This document shows positions 1 to 7,209 of a stretch of DNA of 64,000 nt, in pieces; the stretch's first letter is position 1, and each line of letters opens with the position of its first letter. Below the pieces are notes generated by a model. It was given only the letters and a program-made list of their open reading frames with translations, was not told where the DNA came from and did not search any database. The position numbers and the translations under genes are program-made. Origin of the DNA: an uncultured Eggerthella sp. (GTDB lineage Bacteria; Actinomycetota; Coriobacteriia; Coriobacteriales; Eggerthellaceae); NCBI GenBank assembly GCA_900538545.1, contig UPYK01000001.1:1-64000 (forward strand), given 5' to 3'.

Positions 1-446
1 CTTTTGATATGAGCGACCTGCTCGAACAGATCAAGCAGGTTAGAAATATGGGACCTTTGGGAAAGATTCTGGAGATGTTCCCCGGAATGTCCGGCAAGAT
101 TACCGATGAAACGGCGCAGGCGGGCGAGCAGGAGATCAAATATCTGGAAGCAATCATCAATTCGATGACCAAAGAAGAACGAGAAAAGCCGAGCGTGCTC
201 AACGGCTCACGTCGTGCACGTGTCGCGTCTGGTGCGGGTGTTTCGGTCACGCAGGTCAATCAGATGATGAAGAAGTACAACGAGACTCGCAAGATGATGA
301 AGCAGATGATGGCCCAGCAGGAACAGATGATGGGCACGCGCAAAGGCAAGAAAGGGAAGAAGAAGCGCCGGCGCTCGCTTCCAGGCATGGGAGGCTTAGG
401 CATGGGCGACCTTAAGCGGCTTCAGGATATGATTCAAGACCAGTAA
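1..446 (+). CDS. ffh: Signal recognition particle protein Ffh, C-terminal part (5' end outside window)
   Basis: Partial gene: the frame is open from the window edge, and the visible part is the methionine-rich M domain that binds 4.5S/SRP RNA and signal sequences. The stretch FDMSDLLEQIKQVRNMGPLG followed by a MFPGM motif and the SGSRRARVASGAGVS-like region (here GSRRARVASGAGVS) is diagnostic of Ffh. The C-terminal tail is rich in Met, Gly and Lys (GKKGKKKRRR), typical of the RNA-binding end. The GTPase NG domain lies upstream, outside the window. It is the first gene of the conserved ffh-rpsP-khpA-rimM-trmD block, and about 130 bp separate it from rpsP. Confidence 0.95.
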   Translation, partial: FDMSDLLEQIKQVRNMGPLGKILEMFPGMSGKITDETAQAGEQEIKYLEAIINSMTKEEREKPSVLNGSRRARVASGAGVSVTQVNQMMKKYNETRKMMKQMMAQQEQMMGTRKGKKGKKKRRRSLPGMGGLGMGDLKRLQDMIQDQ

Positions 447-532
447 ACCTTCCGCTCGTGCTCGTTTTCGTTTCTGTTCTTGCAAAAGCACACCCCTCAC
501 CTTATTATTGGTAATTGCTGTTTTCTAAAGGT

Positions 533-548
533 TACGCGAAAGCGCGTA
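533..548 (+). promoter_or_regulatory. Short hairpin in the rpsP leader
   Basis: TACGCG-AAAG-CGCGTA forms a perfect 6-bp stem with a 4-nt loop, 28 nt before the rpsP start codon and just upstream of its strong ribosome binding site AAAGGAG (561-567). It may be part of the 5' UTR of the ribosomal operon; any role in autoregulation is inference. Confidence 0.3.
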
Positions 549-576
549 GTAAGAATATACAAAGGAGTTCAACTTC

Positions 577-822
577 ATGGCAGTTAAGATTCGTCTCGCA
601 CGTCATGGCGCTCACAAAGCACCGTATTACCGTATCGTTGTCGCAGATTCTCGTGCACGTCGCGATGGTCGTTATATCGAGCAGGTCGGTACGTACAATC
701 CGCTTACCGAGCCCAAGAAGGTCACCATGGATCTCGAGAAGATCGACACCTGGATCGCTCAGGGTGCAAAGCCCACCGAGACCGTTGCTCGTCTCATCGA
801 TGCTCAGCGTCAGAACGGCTAG
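577..822 (+). CDS. rpsP: 30S ribosomal protein S16
   Basis: 81-residue protein of the usual bS16 length. The N-terminus [20 protein letters not shown] and the following [22 protein letters not shown] are signature S16 sequences. S16 binds 16S rRNA early in assembly of the small subunit body. The ATG at 577 is preceded by AAAGGAG at 561-567 with ideal spacing. It heads a tightly packed unit with khpA (2-nt gap) and rimM, a gene order shared by many Gram-positive bacteria. Confidence 0.97.
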   Translation: MAVKIRLARHGAHKAPYYRIVVADSRARRDGRYIEQVGTYNPLTEPKKVTMDLEKIDTWIAQGAKPTETVARLIDAQRQNG

Positions 823-824
823 TC

Positions 825-1079
825 ATGACCGATCCTAATACCGATATTTCCGGTCTTGTCGAGCTGCTCATTGCGCCGCTCGTTGAATTCCCTGACGAAG
901 TAGAAGTAACTTCCACGGAAACCGAAGATGGCTCTACGCTCATCGAAGTGAGCGTGAACCCAGAGGACGTTGGTCGCGTGATCGGCCGCCAGGGTCGTAT
1001 CATCAAGGCGATCCGTACGCTTAGCCGCGCAGCTGGTTCACGTCATGATCTGCGCATCGAAGTTGAGCTTATCGACTAA
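825..1079 (+). CDS. khpA: KH-domain RNA-binding protein KhpA
   Basis: 84-residue single-KH-domain protein. The KH signature is seen as VGRVIGRQGRIIKAIRTLSRAA (GxxG loop GRQG), the family hallmark of KhpA/YlqC. In other Gram-positives KhpA pairs with KhpB/Jag and affects cell division and small-RNA binding. It starts 2 nt after rpsP and its stop overlaps the rimM start (TAATG), so translational coupling is likely. The N-terminal half (SGLVELLIAPLVEFPDEVEV) matches the conserved helix before the KH fold. Confidence 0.93.
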   Translation: MTDPNTDISGLVELLIAPLVEFPDEVEVTSTETEDGSTLIEVSVNPEDVGRVIGRQGRIIKAIRTLSRAAGSRHDLRIEVELID

Positions 1080-1594
1080 TGAGCGCATGGGCGAGGGTCG
1101 CAAACCTCGGTAAAGTAAAGAATCTTAAGGGAGGACTTCTCGCATATCCGTGCGAGAGTCTTCCTTTTTTATTGGAAGAAGGCATGGAAGTAGCATTCGT
1201 GCCGCCCGTGTTGCGCGTTCCGCGCACCGGGCGTATCACGCATATCCAGGAGCAGGCTGGGGGAGCGTATCTTGTGTCCTTCGATTCGATTCTCTCGATC
1301 GACCAGGCAGAACAGCTTGCTGGTCACAGTGTGCTCGTTCGCAAGGCCGATCTTCCCGAAGGCTATGATCGCAGTTTGCGCGATCTTGTCGGATTCGAAG
1401 TGTTCTCACGTGATCAGGGGCATATCGGCACTATCGTGAGCCTTGAGGAGAACCCCGCACATCCACTTCTGGTCGTTGAATCTTCAACCGGTAGCACGAT
1501 CCACATCCCTTTGGTCGAAGAGTTCCTCGTGGACCTGAACGAAGAAGAGCGACGGATCGAGTTCGATCTGCCTGCTGGATTGGTCGAACTCTAG
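1079..1594 (+). CDS. rimM: Ribosome maturation factor RimM
   Basis: 171 residues, usual length. The protein has the N-terminal RimM barrel (WARVANLGKVKNLKGGLLAY) and the C-terminal PRC-barrel (LRDLVGFEVFSRDQGHIGTIVSLEENPAHPLLVVE). RimM assists maturation of the 30S head and binds S19. The start overlaps the khpA stop by one base. The opening VANLGKVKNLKG departs from the common VGxIxxxHGLKGEV consensus, but the architecture and position between khpA and trmD make the call safe. Confidence 0.93.
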   Translation: MSAWARVANLGKVKNLKGGLLAYPCESLPFLLEEGMEVAFVPPVLRVPRTGRITHIQEQAGGAYLVSFDSILSIDQAEQLAGHSVLVRKADLPEGYDRSLRDLVGFEVFSRDQGHIGTIVSLEENPAHPLLVVESSTGSTIHIPLVEEFLVDLNEEERRIEFDLPAGLVEL

Positions 1595-1646
1595 GCCGAG
1601 CGCCCGTGCGCGTCTTGCGTCTTTGAAGTGAAAGGAAGGATAGCCC

Positions 1647-2369
1647 ATGCTCATCGAAACGCTTTCTGTGTTTCCTCAGTGCTACGATTCGATCATGAAC
1701 GAATCGATCATGAAGCGCGCGCAAGACAAGGGCATCCTTGAATTCCGCGCGCACGATCTGAGGGATTGGACGCATGATAAGCATCGTACGACCGATGATG
1801 AGCCCTACGGGGGCGGTCAGGGTCTGGTGATGAAGTGCGAGCCGATCTTCGAAGCATGTGACGAGCTCTTCGCTGCTGTTCCTACCAAACCCTATACGAT
1901 CTTCCTTTCTCCCACGGGTGAGACGCTAAGCGATGCGCTCACGCTCGAGCTTGCTGAAAAGGATCACCTCTTCTTCGTGTGCGGGCATTATGAGGGCATC
2001 GATGAGCGTGCCTATACTTTGGCAGACAAGACGATCTCGATCGGTGATTATGTGCTCACGAGCGGCGAGCTCGCTTCGATGGTGGTCATCGATGCGGTCG
2101 TTCGCAGGCTTGATGGTGTGCTCGGCGATGAAGGCAGTTCTGTTGACGAGAGCTTCTATGATGGATTGCTCGAATATCCGCAGTACACGCGTCCTGCGCA
2201 GTATCGCGGCATGAGCGTTCCCGATGTGTTGCTCTCGGGCCACCATACCAATATCGAACGCTGGCGCCATGAGCAAAGCCTTCTGCGTACGGCAGTGCTT
2301 CGTCCCGATCTGCTCGCAGAAGCGAATCTCACCCCCGAAGATCGTGCCTTTCTCGAGCACCGCTCGTAA
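1647..2369 (+). CDS. trmD: tRNA (guanine-N1)-methyltransferase TrmD
   Basis: 240 residues. TrmD makes m1G37 next to the anticodon and prevents +1 frameshifting. Conserved motifs visible are DDEPYGGGQGLVMK (catalytic loop), FLSPTGETL, CGHYEGIDERA and SIGDYVLTSGELA, the trefoil-knot SAM-binding site. The start ATG follows AAAGGAAGGA at 1631-1640. It sits directly after rimM as in most bacteria. Confidence 0.97.
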   Translation: MLIETLSVFPQCYDSIMNESIMKRAQDKGILEFRAHDLRDWTHDKHRTTDDEPYGGGQGLVMKCEPIFEACDELFAAVPTKPYTIFLSPTGETLSDALTLELAEKDHLFFVCGHYEGIDERAYTLADKTISIGDYVLTSGELASMVVIDAVVRRLDGVLGDEGSSVDESFYDGLLEYPQYTRPAQYRGMSVPDVLLSGHHTNIERWRHEQSLLRTAVLRPDLLAEANLTPEDRAFLEHRS

Positions 2370-2510
2370 CTTTCGTTTGCTCCTTGGCGTTTGCCCATAC
2401 CCAACTCATAAAAGATTGTTTAATATAAGGAAATGCGCGGTTGAGAGCACGCAAAGCGCGTGGGCACCCGCATAATCGAATGAACATCAATCTCATCGGG
2501 AAGGAGCGTC

Positions 2511-3083
2511 GTGGATTCAGGTCGTCACGCGAGCGATCATAAACCGAGCATCTTCAGAAGGTTTCTCAGCTTTCTTATCATGGTCGCTGTCGTGGTCGTG
2601 GGGGCATGGTTGCTACGCTCTTTCGTTGTTGAACCTTTCCAGATCCCTTCCGCTTCTATGGAAGACACCATCAAAACAGGCGATATGGTCTTCGCCGAAA
2701 AGGTCTCCTATCATTTCTCCGATCCTGAACAGGGCGATATTGTGGTCTTTTCCGATCCGCAGGTACCTTCGCGCACGCTCATCAAGCGCGTGATCGCCAC
2801 CGAAGGCCAGACGGTCGATCTGCGCGATGGCAAGGTGTACGTCGATGGTGTTGCGCTCGATGAACCCTACACCGATGGCCTTCCTAGCTATCCGCTCAAC
2901 ACGGTAGGCACAGTCGATATCAGCTATCCCTACACCATCCCTAAAGGCGATGTGTGGGTGATGGGCGATAATCGCACCAATTCCTCTGATTCACGCTATT
3001 TCGGTCCGATCGACAAGGACACGGTCTTCGGCAAGGCGTTCGCCATCTATTGGCCTGTCGAGAGTCTTGCTTGGATCGGATAG
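2511..3083 (+). CDS. lepB: Type I signal peptidase
   Basis: 190-residue membrane serine protease that removes signal peptides on the outer face of the membrane. One N-terminal transmembrane segment (residues about 18-36) is followed by the catalytic serine motif IPSASMEDT (Ser about 49), the catalytic lysine box SRTLIKRVIA and the GDNRTNSSDSR box. It has the short Gram-positive form. The start is GTG at 2511 with AAGGAG at 2501-2506. The gap from trmD (about 140 bp) holds an AT-rich TTTAATATAAGG stretch near 2419 that could be a promoter. Confidence 0.95.
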   Translation: MDSGRHASDHKPSIFRRFLSFLIMVAVVVVGAWLLRSFVVEPFQIPSASMEDTIKTGDMVFAEKVSYHFSDPEQGDIVVFSDPQVPSRTLIKRVIATEGQTVDLRDGKVYVDGVALDEPYTDGLPSYPLNTVGTVDISYPYTIPKGDVWVMGDNRTNSSDSRYFGPIDKDTVFGKAFAIYWPVESLAWIG

Positions 3084-3167
3084 CGTCACGACAAGTTCGT
3101 GCTGACTCAATGAACAAGGTCGCACACTTTGAGATGCGGCCAGTGAATTATGACCATAAGGAGCTAC

Positions 3168-4097
3168 ATGACTACGAACGTCATATCATCTGAGCAAGGA
3201 AATGAGCCGCTCAGTTTCCAAGAGATCATCCTTCGCCTTCAGCAGTATTGGGCCGATCAAGGCTGTGTGGTGCTGCAGCCCTACGACAACGAAGTAGGCG
3301 CAGGAACCTTCCATACCGCCACCACGCTCAGGAGCCTGGGTCCGAACGCCTGGCGTGCGGCCTATGTTCAGCCGTGCCGTCGTCCGACTGACGGACGCTA
3401 TGGCGAGAACCCCAACCGCATGCAGCATTATTACCAGTTCCAGGTGCTCTTGAAGCCTTCGCCTGATAACGTGCAAGAGCTCTATCTCGATTCGTTGCGC
3501 ACGATCGGCATCGAAGTCGAGAAGCACGATATCCGCTTCGTCGAAGACGACTGGGAAAGCCCGACGCTCGGCGCGTGGGGCTTAGGATGGGAAGTCTGGC
3601 TCAACGGCATGGAGGTGACCCAGTTCACCTACTTCCAGCAGGTGGGCGGCTTCGAGTGCGATCCCGTTCCGGCAGAGATCACCTATGGTCTCGAGCGCTT
3701 GGCCATGTACATTCAGGGCGTCGACTCGGTCTACGATCTGGTATGGTCGCGTGCGGCGGATGGATCGGTCTTCACCTATGGCGATGTCTTCTTGGAGAAC
3801 GAGCGCGAATTCTCTGCCTATAACTTCGAAGTAGCCGATACTGATCTGCTCTTCGGCGAATTCGATCGCTACGAAAAGGAATGCTTGCGCACGCTCGAAG
3901 CAGGCTTGCCGCTTCCGGCTTACGATTACGTGCTGAAGTGCTCGCATGCATTCAATCTGCTCGATGCGCGCGGCGTGATCAGCGCGACCGAACGCATGGG
4001 CTATATCCTGCGCGTTCGCACCATCGCTAAGGCTTGCTGCAAAGCTTATCTGGAAAAGGTCGTCGGCCAATGCGTCGAAGACGAGGAAGGGGAATAA
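3168..4097 (+). CDS. glyQ: Glycyl-tRNA synthetase alpha subunit
   Basis: About 309 residues. Class II aminoacyl-tRNA synthetase catalytic subunit: [37 protein letters not shown] and [16 protein letters not shown] (motif 2) are diagnostic. It charges tRNA-Gly as an alpha2beta2 complex with GlyS. I chose ATG 3168 rather than the in-frame ATG at 3150 because AAGGAG at 3158-3163 is correctly placed for 3168 and would lie inside the gene otherwise. The beta subunit gene follows after 4 nt. Confidence 0.96.
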   Translation: MTTNVISSEQGNEPLSFQEIILRLQQYWADQGCVVLQPYDNEVGAGTFHTATTLRSLGPNAWRAAYVQPCRRPTDGRYGENPNRMQHYYQFQVLLKPSPDNVQELYLDSLRTIGIEVEKHDIRFVEDDWESPTLGAWGLGWEVWLNGMEVTQFTYFQQVGGFECDPVPAEITYGLERLAMYIQGVDSVYDLVWSRAADGSVFTYGDVFLENEREFSAYNFEVADTDLLFGEFDRYEKECLRTLEAGLPLPAYDYVLKCSHAFNLLDARGVISATERMGYILRVRTIAKACCKAYLEKVVGQCVEDEEGE

Positions 4098-4101
4098 TCT
4101 C

Positions 4102-6186
4102 ATGGCTCAAACTCGTACGCTCGCTTTCGAGATCGGCGTTGAAGAGATCCCCGCATTCGACCTGGTCGATGCTGTCAAGCAGCTCGAGCGAAAAGTTCCT
4201 GCGCTTCTGGACGATGCGCGTATTCCGCATGGCGCGATTGAAGTTTACGATTCCCCGCGTCGTCTTATCGTCGTGGTCTACGATGTCGCTGTTGAGACGG
4301 TTGCAGAAACAGAGGTTTTCAAGGGCCCTGCCGTGCGTATCGCCTTCGATGAAGCGGGCGCGCCCACGAAGGCTGCAGAAGGCTTTGCGCGTGGCAAAGG
4401 GCTTACGGTAGACGATCTCTATCGCGAAGAACAAGGCGGCACCGAATATGTGTTCGCTAAGCGCGAAGTGCCGGCGGCCAAGGTCGCAACTTTACTGCCC
4501 GGGGTGCTCGATTCCATCATCCGTTGCATCTCTTGGCCGAAGTCGCAGCGCTGGGGCGCTCAGCATGAGCTCTTCTCGCGTCCTGTTCGTTGGATCGTTG
4601 CGCTCTTTGGTGATGAGGTCATCGAATTCGAATACGCAGGTCTCAAGGTATCGCGTAAGACTATGGGACATCGTTTCATGGCGCCAGGCCCGTTTGAGGT
4701 CGCGGATGCGGATAAGCTGCTCGAGGTAGTGCGCTCGGCAAAGGTCGTTCCTTCTCACGCGCAGCGTGAAGCGCTCATTCGCGAGCAGGTCAGTGCGATC
4801 GAGGCTGAAACAGGTCTTAAGGCAGAGCTTCCTCAAAAGACGCTCGTGGAGGTCGTGAATCTGGCCGAATACCCGACTGCTATGGTGGGTGCTTTCGACG
4901 AAGAGTTCTTGGCTGTTCCTGAAGAGATTATCGTCGATGCGATGCTCATGCACCAGCGCTATTTCCCGCTCTACGACACGCAGGGTAAGCTTTCTAACAA
5001 ATTCATCGTGGTCTCCAATGGCGATCCTGCCTTCACGGAAACCATCGTCGATGGTAATGAGCGCGTGGTACGTGCCCGCCTCTATGATGCGAAGTTCTTC
5101 TACGACGAAGACCTCAAGAAGCCGCTCGAAGCGTATGTTCCGTCGCTTGATGAGGTCGTATTCCAAGAGAAGCTCGGCACCGTGCTCGATAAGACCAACC
5201 GTATCGTATCTTTGGTCGATCATCTTGCTACAGAAGCGAATCTCGATGAGACTGATCGGGCTGACGCCAAGCGCGCAGCATATCTTTGCAAGGCTGACCT
5301 CGTTACGAATGCGGTCGTGGAATTCACCTCGGTGCAGGGCATCATGGGCTCCTACTATGCAGAGGCAGCAGGGGAGACTCCTCAAGTTGCGCGTGCGATC
5401 GCGCAGCATTATCAGCCCAAGTTCGCTGGAGATGCGCTTGCCGATGGTACGGTTGGCCAGCTCGTTGCGTTCGCCGATAAGCTCGATACGATCTGCGGTC
5501 TGTTCGCGATCGATCAAGGACCGAGTGGATCTTCTGACCCGTTCGCGATCCGCCGTAGTGCGATCGGTATCGTGAATATGCTCAACGCGGGTCTTCCGGT
5601 CAATCTCACCGATGCGATCGCGTGTGCGCTCGATAACTACACCAACATCTCATTCGATAAGGCAGCAGTCCAGACCCAGATCGAGGATTTCTTCATCACC
5701 CGTTCGCGCGTGATGTGCCAAGACGCTGGTCAGAGCCCCGATGTCATCGAAGCGGTGCTTGCGGGTGGGGTGCGTGAGCCAGCTGAGTTCACGAAGCGTG
5801 TTTCGGTACTCGAGCGCTTCAGGGCAGAGCATGCCGAAGAGATGCAAGATCTCTCGACGGCATTTGCGCGTGCGAATAACCTGCGTGATGAAGAGGTGGG
5901 CATCGATCTTGATGAAGCGGCGCTTGGCGAAGTCGAGATCGCGCTTCGCGATGCGACCGATACTGCGAGCGCGAAGGTCGAAGCGGCGCTCGCCGTGCAA
6001 GATTATGAAGGCGCGCTCCGTGCTCTTGCTGCCCTGCGTGTTCCGATCGATACCTTCTTCGACGAGGTCATGATCATGGACGATGACCCGGTCAAGCGCG
6101 CGAATCGACTTGCGCTCTTGAATCGCTTCGTTAGCGTGTTCTCTTCGGTTGCGGATTTTTCCCATCTGGTGAAGCAGGACCGCTAA
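4102..6186 (+). CDS. glyS: Glycyl-tRNA synthetase beta subunit
   Basis: 694 residues, full length. The N-terminus LAFEIGVEEIPA is the family signature. The B3/B4-like middle part and the HD-like motif region (YYAEAAGETPQVARAIAQHYQP) and C-terminal DALR anticodon-binding part (DVMIMDDD-type VMIMDDDPVKRANRLALL) are present. It contributes tRNA recognition to the GlyQ2S2 enzyme. GlyQ and GlyS lie 4 nt apart with the ribosome site inside the glyQ end, an operon. Confidence 0.96.
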   Translation: MAQTRTLAFEIGVEEIPAFDLVDAVKQLERKVPALLDDARIPHGAIEVYDSPRRLIVVVYDVAVETVAETEVFKGPAVRIAFDEAGAPTKAAEGFARGKGLTVDDLYREEQGGTEYVFAKREVPAAKVATLLPGVLDSIIRCISWPKSQRWGAQHELFSRPVRWIVALFGDEVIEFEYAGLKVSRKTMGHRFMAPGPFEVADADKLLEVVRSAKVVPSHAQREALIREQVSAIEAETGLKAELPQKTLVEVVNLAEYPTAMVGAFDEEFLAVPEEIIVDAMLMHQRYFPLYDTQGKLSNKFIVVSNGDPAFTETIVDGNERVVRARLYDAKFFYDEDLKKPLEAYVPSLDEVVFQEKLGTVLDKTNRIVSLVDHLATEANLDETDRADAKRAAYLCKADLVTNAVVEFTSVQGIMGSYYAEAAGETPQVARAIAQHYQPKFAGDALADGTVGQLVAFADKLDTICGLFAIDQGPSGSSDPFAIRRSAIGIVNMLNAGLPVNLTDAIACALDNYTNISFDKAAVQTQIEDFFITRSRVMCQDAGQSPDVIEAVLAGGVREPAEFTKRVSVLERFRAEHAEEMQDLSTAFARANNLRDEEVGIDLDEAALGEVEIALRDATDTASAKVEAALAVQDYEGALRALAALRVPIDTFFDEVMIMDDDPVKRANRLALLNRFVSVFSSVADFSHLVKQDR

Positions 6187-6206
6187 ACAGATCCTAAAAA
6201 TATACG

Positions 6207-6275
6207 TATCGTTTATGTAAAGCTCTTCGCTGCCGTTGTGAAAACCGTGCGAAGAGCTTACGTTATATGCGATAG
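6207..6275. other. Long imperfect hairpin between glyS and the PPDK regulator gene
   Basis: AGCTCTTCGC (6221-6230) and GCGAAGAGCT (6249-6258) form a perfect 10-bp stem. The pairing can be extended outward with bulges to about 24 bp on each side. It could end glyQS transcription, though there is no clear T tract, or lie in the leader of the downstream gene. Confidence 0.45.
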
Positions 6276-6301
6276 CCATACGTTTGGCAGGAGGGGTGCG
6301 C

Positions 6302-7170
6302 GTGCAAAAATGGATCGCGCAAGGAATGGTCTCGGAGGATCTTCCGACCATTCATGTAATTTCGGATTCCACAGGAACAACGGCTAAAGCGCTCGCACGA
6401 GCCGCATCAGCGAGCTTTGGTGAGACGAATCCTGCGATCGAGATACTTCCAGGCATCAAATCTGCAGCTGAGCTCACTGAAGAACTAGATGCACATCTCG
6501 CACGCCACCGCACGCGTCAGATTCCTGGCGCTTTCATCATCTTCTACACACTTGTTGATGATGAACTGCGCGCAGCAATGGAGGCATTCGTTACTTCAGC
6601 GCGTGAGTGCGAGAGCGATCCTGCGCGGAAGGTCATCGCAGTCGATGTGCTCGCCCAGGCACATGATGCGCTCCACATCCAGGCACGCTCTATTCGATCG
6701 ACGATCAGTACTTCAGCCGCCTCGCTGCGGTGGATTTCACGATCAACCATGATGATGGTCGCAACCCGCAAGACCTCACGAAAGCGGATATCGTTCTCAT
6801 TGGCGTATCGCGCACTTCGAAGACGCCGCTTTCCATCTATCTTTCGCAGCTTGGCTATAAGGTCGCCAATGTGCCGCTCGATAGTCAGACCGAACCACCA
6901 AAGGAACTTTTTGCGGTCGATCCTACGCGTATCTTTGGTCTTATGACCACGCCTGAGCTCTTGGTCGAGGTTCGCAAACGCCGTCTTGCTAAGGCAGAGC
7001 ATGTTGCTTCGTCCTATTCAGAATACGAAGCAGTCTGCGAAGAGCTCGCTTCTGCACGTGATCTGATGAGAAAACTCGGATGCATCGTCATTCGCACCGA
7101 TAATCGCGCAATTGAAGAAACTGCGCAGGAGATTTTGCGGTATTATGAAAGTGCTCATCCGCAATACTAG
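6302..7170 (+). pseudogene. ppsR: PPDK regulatory protein (kinase/pyrophosphorylase), frame-disrupted
   Basis: Two overlapping frames each encode half of a DUF299/PpsR-type regulator, the bifunctional enzyme that phosphorylates a Thr of pyruvate phosphate dikinase with ADP and removes it with phosphate. The 5' half reads PTIHVISDSTGTTAKALARAA to VIAVDVLAQAHDAL. The 3' half, in another frame, reads HPGTLYSIDDQYFSRLAAVDF and continues through the P-loop GVSRTSKTPLSIYL to the C-terminus. The switch is near 6660-6690. The joint is about 10 residues shorter than in family members, so a small deletion of a length not divisible by three is likely. GTG 6302 was chosen as start because AGGAGG at 6289-6294 precedes it by 7 nt. 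A sequencing error cannot be excluded. The target gene ppdK follows directly. Confidence 0.85.
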
Positions 7171-7209
7171 TGCGGGTGGAGAGGGATTAGTATTCGTTTT
7201 TAGGAGAAA

